Of a stretch of 64,000 nucleotides of DNA, positions 57,889 through 64,000 are shown one piece after another. The notes under the pieces are model-generated. The model did not search any database and was not told the origin of the DNA. It worked only from the letters and a program-made list of their open reading frames with translations. Made by a program: the position numbers and the translations under genes. Source of the stretch: Aotearoamyces nothofagi (lineage: Eukaryota > Ascomycota > Leotiomycetes > Leotiales > Tympanidaceae). The stretch lies in NCBI GenBank assembly GCA_015345905.1, contig JADDTR010000004.1:248001-312000 (forward strand). The letters run 5' to 3'. Numbering within the stretch: the first letter of the stretch is position 1; every line of letters starts with the position of its first letter.

Positions 57889-58450
57889 TGCTGCTTCAGG
57901 TTCAGGGAACTACCGGTCCTGGTAGATACTGTCTCATGTCGTGTATATGAATAGCGGTGCAAAATGAGCACCAGGGCTAGAATATACGATGGTTGATGTA
58001 GAATGCGCGTAGGGAATCGGTGTGGATGGGTCGCGACCCAGGTATTACTAGTGGCAATGCTAAGGGACGTCTAGAAATTAATCTTGGGCAGGTACTCGAG
58101 CATTGCGCAGTATCTATGCTCCCTAGATAGCTTGACTACCAGCGGAGATGTTTCTATTATATTCTATTATATTCAGCGATGATGCATACTTGCAATATCC
58201 ATTGCCGCCCCAAATTGGAGATGCCTTCACTATGCGACGTGAACTGCGTCATAATGTCCTCCATCCCGTCGGTAACTCGTAAGGGTGCACCTTGGCAGCT
58301 TATGCTTATCGCAACGCCTAGTCATTGGAAACAAAAATTGGACACGCCCTGATTGGATCACGGCTGTTGGCCAACTTTATAATTGTCAACCACGAGGTGT
58401 GCCGCCGATAAAACGCTGCAGTCCTATATACCTTCAAGACGAGAGGGAAA
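57889..58450. other. Intergenic, no gene seen
   Basis: SulP promoter on one side and thiolase 3' end on the other. No supported gene. Confidence 0.4.
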
Positions 58451-59807
58451 CTATGCTTCGTTTACAAATAATCCTGCCATTCCTTGCCCCGTCCCAATGC
58501 ACATACTGGTCAGTAGAATCTTCTTCTTTTGCCTTCGAAGTTCGCTCAATCCAGTCACAATCTGTCTCGCACCTGTGCACCCCAATGGGTGGCCTAACGC
58601 AATGGCACCTCCTCTTGGATTCATCTTCTCGTAGGGAAGCTTCAGCGTGTCTTTGCAGTATATGGCCATAGAAGCAAATGCCTCATTGATTTCGATGACA
58701 TCGCAGTCATCGATTGTAATGTTAAATTTTGTCAGAAGCTTCGGGATTGCGATTGAAGGTCCAATGCCCATTATTCGCGGTGCTACACCAGCAACTGTAG
58801 CGCCCACAAACTTTGCTAAAATGGGTTGTCCCAGCTGAATGGCCTTTGATCGCTTCATGAGGAGAAGGGCGGCAGCTCCATCGGTAACTTGGCTAGAGTT
58901 GCCACCTGTGCTCCTGTCCCCGTAATCAGGGAAAGCTGGGCGAATCTTGTTCAATCCCTCAAAAGTGGTGCCATACCGAGGACCTTCGTCCTTGGTGAGG
59001 GTAACCTTTTTCACCTCACCTGTCTTGGGGTCTTTGACCTCAGTCTCGATCGGGACGATTTCATCGTCGAACCAACCGGCCTTTTGGGCGCGCTCAGCAC
59101 GCCCATATGACTCTGCAGCATATCGATCCTGCGCCTCACGAGAAATATTGAAGTCCTTGCCAACGTTTTCTGAAGTCCAGCCCATGGGCATCATGCAGTC
59201 CGCGGCTTCTTGGTTCTTTGCGACTTCGGGGTGGAACGGCTTGTCGAGACGGTCTCCACCTTCGCTCATCGATTCGGCACCAATGGCAATACCAATTTCA
59301 ATACTCCCTTCTAAGATTTGATTTGCAATATCTTGAGTCGATTTGAGACCCGAGGAGCAGAATCTGTTTACTGAAGACGCGGCAGTTGTGTTTGGGTAAC
59401 CGGCAGCAAGGGATGCGGCACGAACGATATATGCGGCTTTACCGCTGCCAACCTTAATGTTTTATGTCAGTATATAGGATATATCCATAGAACAAGAGGG
59501 TGCGTACATTACCAACACAGATGTCTTCAACAAGTTGAGGATCGAGTCTAGATTTCTCGTTCACCTTCTTCAACAGCGAGTAAATAATATAATCCAGCGG
59601 GGTGTCTTTGAAGCCACCCTTGCCTCCCTTTGTCAAAGGGGTTCGGATTGCCAAAGTAATAACTATGTCGTCTGCATTTTTTGAAGTGCTGATAAAAGAG
59701 TTAGCATATAGCGAGCAGTCGTTAACGCAGGGATTAGCTCACATGGACGAAAGCCCGGATTGTCCGGGGGTCAAGTGCTTGAGTATTGCAGAGAGTCTTT
59801 CAGTCAT
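58451..59807 (-). CDS. POT1: Peroxisomal 3-ketoacyl-CoA thiolase
   Basis: The last step of fatty-acid beta-oxidation, releasing acetyl-CoA. Exons on the minus strand: 59807-59743, 59688-59508 and 59452-58451, joined in phase, 415 residues (yeast Pot1 417). The start at 59807 is decided by the targeting signal: MTERLSAILKHL contains RL-x5-HL, a perfect PTS2. Active-site parts are complete: SSVNRFCSSGLKS (nucleophile Cys near residue 114), the GGNSSQVTDGAAALLLM loop, INEAFASMA, GGAIALGHPLGCTGAR (His) and CIGTGQGMAG (second Cys). The upstream region has two CCTCGG motifs. Confidence 0.95.
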
Positions 59808-59913
59808 CTTGAGGAAATTGTCAGTACTTTCGGGTATAAAGAAAAAGATGGGAAGGCTAATGTTTAAGGACATTCATATCTGGGGTCAATGTGGGAATGG
59901 TGAAGCAGATGAG

Positions 59914-59933
59914 CCTCGGCACAGATGCCTCGG
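59914..59933 (+). promoter_or_regulatory. Two CCTCGG fatty-acid response motifs
   Basis: CCTCGG at 59914-59919 and again at 59928-59933, about 107-126 bp before the thiolase ATG (read on its opposite strand as CCGAGG). CCTCGG is the known binding motif of the zinc-cluster activators FarA/FarB (Aspergillus) and CTF1 homologues that induce beta-oxidation genes on fatty acids. Presence as a close pair is seen directly. Function is inferred. Confidence 0.6.
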
Positions 59934-60017
59934 GTCGGCCGCCGGCAATCTCCAGCATTGAAGTTCAAGTACCAATAAGTTACTAGGTTATTACTATAGT
60001 ATTGTTCATGTCGGTGA

Positions 60018-60055
60018 TTCCCCATCAGGAAATGGGGGGGTCCTGATCAGGGAAT
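60018..60055. repeat. Imperfect inverted repeat with G7 loop
   Basis: Arms ATTCCCCATCAGGA and TCCTGATCAGGGAAT around a short loop with GGGGGGG. It could be an element end. A TATA box follows 50 bp further on, in front of the decayed region. Confidence 0.5.
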
Positions 60056-60102
60056 TTCTCGCTTGACGGCCCGGCCGCTAGCGGGAAACCCCTCCAAGCT
60101 CG

Positions 60103-60109
60103 GTGTATA
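60103..60109 (+). promoter_or_regulatory. TATA box and CT-rich leader
   Basis: TATAAAT in the context ggtgTATAAATcctgcgctgcttccc, followed by a strongly pyrimidine-rich stretch to about 60270. This is a good match to fungal promoter architecture, but the sequence downstream has no intact frame, so it may drive a decayed gene or element. Confidence 0.4.
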
Positions 60110-61479
60110 AATCCTGCGCTGCTTCCCACTTCCATCGCTGTTCTTTCCTCACTCACGACCTTCCTATACCTTTCTCAGCTCCTAGCCTTGACCACCCTCA
60201 CTGCCCTGCTCGTCTCGGCCTCACCTCAATCCGGCGCTGCCACCCGTGCTGCTCCCTCAAAATCTCCAAATCGTAGGGCTTGACTTCTGAGATTGTATAC
60301 TCTTTGCTCATCTGCACCTCCTCTATCTTCCCGTCGATCGAGAGATGGAGCTGCAATCGATGCAGCTGGAGATCATCGACCGAGAGCAGTGGTTCTACTA
60401 GCGATTATATTGTAGGCAGTAAATGGGATTTCTTGAAGCTGCATTATACAGTACGGTTATTTGATCACATTACAAATGAGGAATTTCCAAGGAGATGATA
60501 GCAGATCGAAGAGACGGAGCAGCAAGGAGGGGCTGAGGCAGAGCAGAATTTGCAGGGACCGACCCAGTATAGAGGAGCTACTTTGAAGGACATGTATAAG
60601 AGAGCCATCTGCCAACAGGTTGAACGAGAGAATCTGTAGAGCTGCTATTCAAAATCTACTTCCTGCTTCTATCCTCACCTCCAATGGCTTCTTTGAGAGT
60701 CATCCCTTACAAATACGTTCCGACGAAACGGCAATACAACAGTAAGCACAAACGCTCCAGCGTCGACAAGCAGCTTGGTGCTCATTGCAGCAAGCTGCAA
60801 GGCGAGCTGGGCATTTTGCCTGAGAAAGTATAAGAATCGACCATTGCAGAAACCCCTGGTGATGCTTGTAGAGCTGGTGAGAAGAGTAGGCATGACAACG
60901 TCTACAAGACCAATACAGACGATCCGGTGAGGCGAGGGATCTAAGATCTTGCACCTATCCCAAGCGTTGGAGTCTTTCTCAGCGACGGTGCTATAGATCA
61001 AGACACTTTTGAGGGAGAGATTGGCTATAGCCAAGTCGAATTCACTACCACTACTAGCTCCCTGAGGTCTCCTCGCGGCTCTGCTAAGCTATCGCACTCT
61101 TGGATTGATTAATGTCGAGGATCTACGACTTGTAAACTAGCTGAAGCTTCGCTCAGTATCCATTCGACTAGTCACGCAAGTTGAGATCGATATGTACTAT
61201 ATTCGACTTTGTGAAATACGCACTTGGTAGCTTGCTGGAGACAGGACACCTATTGTAAGCGAAACTTCAGAACATGGTGGGAGAGGAGATTAGCGATAGG
61301 AAGGTCTATTATTTAGTTGATTGGGTCCCAGATTTGGTGCGAGGCGCTGTATTGCAGAGGGCAAGAGCAAGAGGTGGGGAGTGGACTCAAGGATTTTCAT
61401 ACTTCAAAAAGCCAAGGGGTAATTAGGCACGCAGTGCTTGAGCTGCCGCTTATTTATCTTACAGAAGATGCCTACTACT

Positions 61480-61731
61480 CTAGGCCAGACTTTGTTCCCA
61501 GTATATATATACCGCGGCTAGAGTCCTCCCTAGGAATTTGTCGAAGATCCACTTCCAAGGCTGGTCCTCTTTCTTATATACCAGTAAGCGCTGCTCGTCT
61601 AGGTCTTTATATAGAATACGTTTTCTCGTGCTCGAGCGGTCCGACTCTTTTTTGCAGGAACATCCGTCGTCGCTACTGTTGGAAACGATAACTTTGAAGT
61701 TGTCGAAGCTCATGTTAATAAAGCTGGACAT
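61480..61731 (-). pseudogene. Myb/SANT-like domain remnant
   Basis: An 83-codon frame with DLDEQRLLVYKKEDQPWKWIFDKFLGRT, followed by a truncated end. This matches the fungal Myb/SANT-like pattern '(W)xxLDEQRLLAYKKExKxWxWIFxKFPGRTPxAVRxRW', with the usual first tryptophan and terminal RxRW lost or changed (VYIYW). Such domains occur in repeat-associated fungal genes. The remainder of the gene is not readable. Confidence 0.5.
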
Positions 61732-62285
61732 GGTCTATAAGTAAATAAATTTAGCCTCAAAACAATTTACTCGAACCATTTCTTGTTCCGAGTAAATAGT
61801 GGAGCTAGTGCGTCTCCGCAATACTTCAACCTTAATTGAAGCACCACCTAGCGGTGTGAGTGAAAATGTTAATTTCTTGGTTTCTAGACCAAAAAATTCG
61901 TTGATCTCATTACTCCTGCTCCAGGTGCCACGTTTTTAGAAATTCCTATCTCCCCCTGTCCTCATTCGGGCACTTCCCTATACAGTATTCTCTATATAGC
62001 AGATTTCCTAATGGAACGGACGCAATACAAAACTCTACTCTATACAGTTCAGAGTTGCCGCTTGCTGGGTGGGATAGGCGGCATCTTGATTCCTATAGTT
62101 GAGCACGACAAGGCGTCGACCTGCTGTATTTATCCATTCTCTATCTGATCCTTCCTTTCCTCCCTATATACTAACCCAAATCCCTCTCCAAGTTTAATAA
62201 CCGCCAAGTCTACCCTCAGGTTGCCTTGAGTAGTATAGGAGTCTGAATTTCGTGCCAAACTTTCTGTAGACTCCTAATCGAGCCT

Positions 62286-62721
62286 TTGGTTAAAAAGACA
62301 GTCCCTACATCCTCTATAACTACAATTCATGCACTGGCCTTTCTTGCAGCCAGTCTTGATATTACAATGACACCTATACAGATTCTTTGGGACGAATTCC
62401 AACGTCGCGATTACAATGTAGTTAGCCCAAAGTTCCGACCACGAGAATATCTAGAAGAGTGTGAAGACAACACTTGGCCCTTTCTTTGTCACATCAAATC
62501 CTCTATACACCCTCAAACAAATTAAGGGTGTCTAGGACTTGCACAACCTACTGTACACCTACTGCTCCCGTCGCGAAGTTTTCGAGCCGGAAGGGAGTGA
62601 AGAAAGCCGCTACTACCCTCAAGATTACAAGTCGTATAGCAAGGAGAGGTCAAGTTCCGGTGCGCCTGATCGTGTATATACATGCCCTGTCTGCGGCCAT
62701 AATTCTTTGTTGGACAAATGA
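62286..62721 (+). pseudogene. Decayed unidentified coding region
   Basis: Two neighbouring frames, one reading TPIQILWDEFQRRDYNVVSPKFRPREYLEECED and, about 15 bp after its end, in another frame, YCSRREVFEPEGSEESRYYPQDYKSYSK...DRVYTCPVCGHNSLLDK. Composition looks like protein, and the CPVCGH motif suggests a zinc-ribbon end. An intron or frameshift lies between them. I do not recognise the family. Confidence 0.3.
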
Positions 62722-64000
62722 CTAACCAGGAGGCAAAGTCCAGTCAACTCTGTGTCGACGTCGACTTACAGCTTCAAATGACTATTTTCTAACTGCGCCG
62801 AGCCTATCACGAGAGTATCACGACATCATTTGACAGCGTTATCTGCTGCAAATGGAGATACAACGATGACCGGGCATTTCTTAGAGCCAGGCACTCAGCA
62901 TTCTCGACGATTTTGTTTCTGATTCGACGCAAATATTGCAAGCTGTGACAAATGGCCTTCGAGGGACAATACATCTGCGGTTGAAACGTGGTGCTTCTAT
63001 ATCGAGCAGGATGGCCTCTACAAACGTCGTTGTAAGGCGTCAGTAGGTGGATGCAAAAACGACATGCATATTAGTCAGTCAAAGGGCTTTTAGAGGCATT
63101 GCATAGTGCAATAGCTGTTTACAAATCACTGGGCAGATACTTGAGAATAACATCATTATTGACTCTGCCACTGAAGGAGGCCCGAGGGGAAGATTGATCG
63201 ACCTGGACTCAGCGAAGGAGCTGGACAGGGTGCCGAGTGGAGCTAGTCACTCGACCGATAAGGAAGTAAGGTAGTATATTGAGGACGTCATGGATCTTGG
63301 GAGCATTATTCATTCTGTAGAAAGCCTATCGCCCATCACCGTTCACATATCCAGCCCCATCCTAAACAAGGTAAACTTCTGTTTTCTGCAGCACCCATCC
63401 CTTCCAACATGTATTCGAGCAGAAAGCTTTCACATCATCGTGTGACAGCCTTCACCGAGGGATCCTCGTATTCGATCTCCACGGTATTGAGAAGAAGTTT
63501 CGACCCAATCTGCTACTGCCATACACGATGTCGGTCCTTCTCGTTACAAGGTAATGTTGAATCCGAAATGGCTGAGACAGAGAAAGTTGAAGAGTAGCAG
63601 AAGTAGTATATGAGGCTGCTTGGGCTTGGGGAAAGTGTACAAGTCGATTCACATCTTTCTCAATATCTTCTTCCTTTCGCTCTCGAAATGATTTCAGCCA
63701 GTAAATAACCTTCAACCCCCAGCCCCCCTTCCCTCCCCCTCCCCACACAGCACCTGCCTCTCCCCTATCAAATCAGAGATTCCATTTCTCTCGATACTGC
63801 TCTAATTTAACCTGTATGAATTCCGCTATATCTGGTGGATCTTGCACTTCAGGTGTCGCCTTGAACGTCTACAACCTCTTCAGTATAGACTGCCAAAAGG
63901 TTGGTTCTTGAACAGCCTGATTATACCAGAAAGTTCCATTTTCCATACATTCTTCTATCAATCCTGACAGTACTGCGTCTTTCTCCCTTAAAACCATGAT

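Larger units (their letters stand above)
60000..64000. other. Decayed repeat-like region
   Basis: No intact gene was found in these 4 kb. Short open frames occur on both strands, some with protein-like composition (see the two entries within). Composition is closer to the gene core than to the TA-rich blocks, so RIP has been mild here. Near 63,700 the plus strand has a C-rich pyrimidine tract. The left edge may be marked by the inverted repeat at 60018-60055. Confidence 0.5.

Noticed and set aside
1-64000. tRNA or rRNA genes
   Set aside because: No convincing A/B-box pair or rRNA segment was found by eye on either strand.

Overview
The window is nuclear DNA of a filamentous ascomycete (Pezizomycotina). 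The host genes have short 45-90 bp introns with GT..AG ends and typical fungal proteins: NUF2, AP-3 beta, PPG1, RhoGDI, MET8, PEP7/VAC1, FTA1, CDP-DAG synthase, a Rad26/ATRIP-like checkpoint protein, a SulP transporter and a PTS2 thiolase. Repeats are pushed towards TA-rich sequence with CAG-to-TAG changes, the signature of repeat-induced point mutation (RIP). The class cannot be fixed from the sequence alone.

Layout. 1-12.9 kb is a TA-rich repeat block. It starts with an eroded LTR-retroelement remnant. A large hAT DNA transposon (2069-7963) follows, then a 5'-truncated, much more heavily RIPed second copy (7964-12531) that carries two nested short non-autonomous derivatives. 13.0-18.0 kb is an accessory gene island with a kinase-like gene, two tiny paralogous Cys-rich genes in opposite orientation and a PD-(D/E)XK nuclease-like gene. 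18.5-22.3 kb is a second TA-rich block with two more hAT derivatives. Single N bases at 18242 and 22442 are each flanked by (near-)identical repeats that look like unmerged assembly overlaps. 22.7-60 kb is the gene-dense core. It is interrupted at 26-31 kb by a GC-rich gene-free stretch full of minisatellites: a GTACAGTATAC array, a GGGTA-rich strand and several others. 60-64 kb is decayed repeat-like DNA with a remnant of a Myb/SANT-type domain.

Main discovery. The full-length hAT has subterminal GGTCCGGTC arrays at both ends and carries more than a transposase. On its minus strand is a spliced relic of a histone H3-fold protein. Its two-residue-longer loop 1 recalls centromeric H3 (CENP-A). 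It is divergently arranged with a coiled-coil, Asp/Glu-tailed protein. The ~520-536 bp elements elsewhere share both ends with this hAT and have 8-bp target duplications, so they are Ds-like deletion derivatives of it.

Genes working together. NUF2 (NDC80 complex) and FTA1 (CENP-L-like, inner kinetochore) are both chromosome-segregation genes. AP-3 beta and PEP7 act in endosome/vacuole traffic. MET8 acts in sulfur metabolism, and a sulfate-permease family (SulP) gene of unproven substrate lies nearby. The thiolase has two CCTCGG motifs just upstream, which fits fatty-acid induction. These are ordinary dispersed housekeeping genes with no sign of a biosynthetic cluster.
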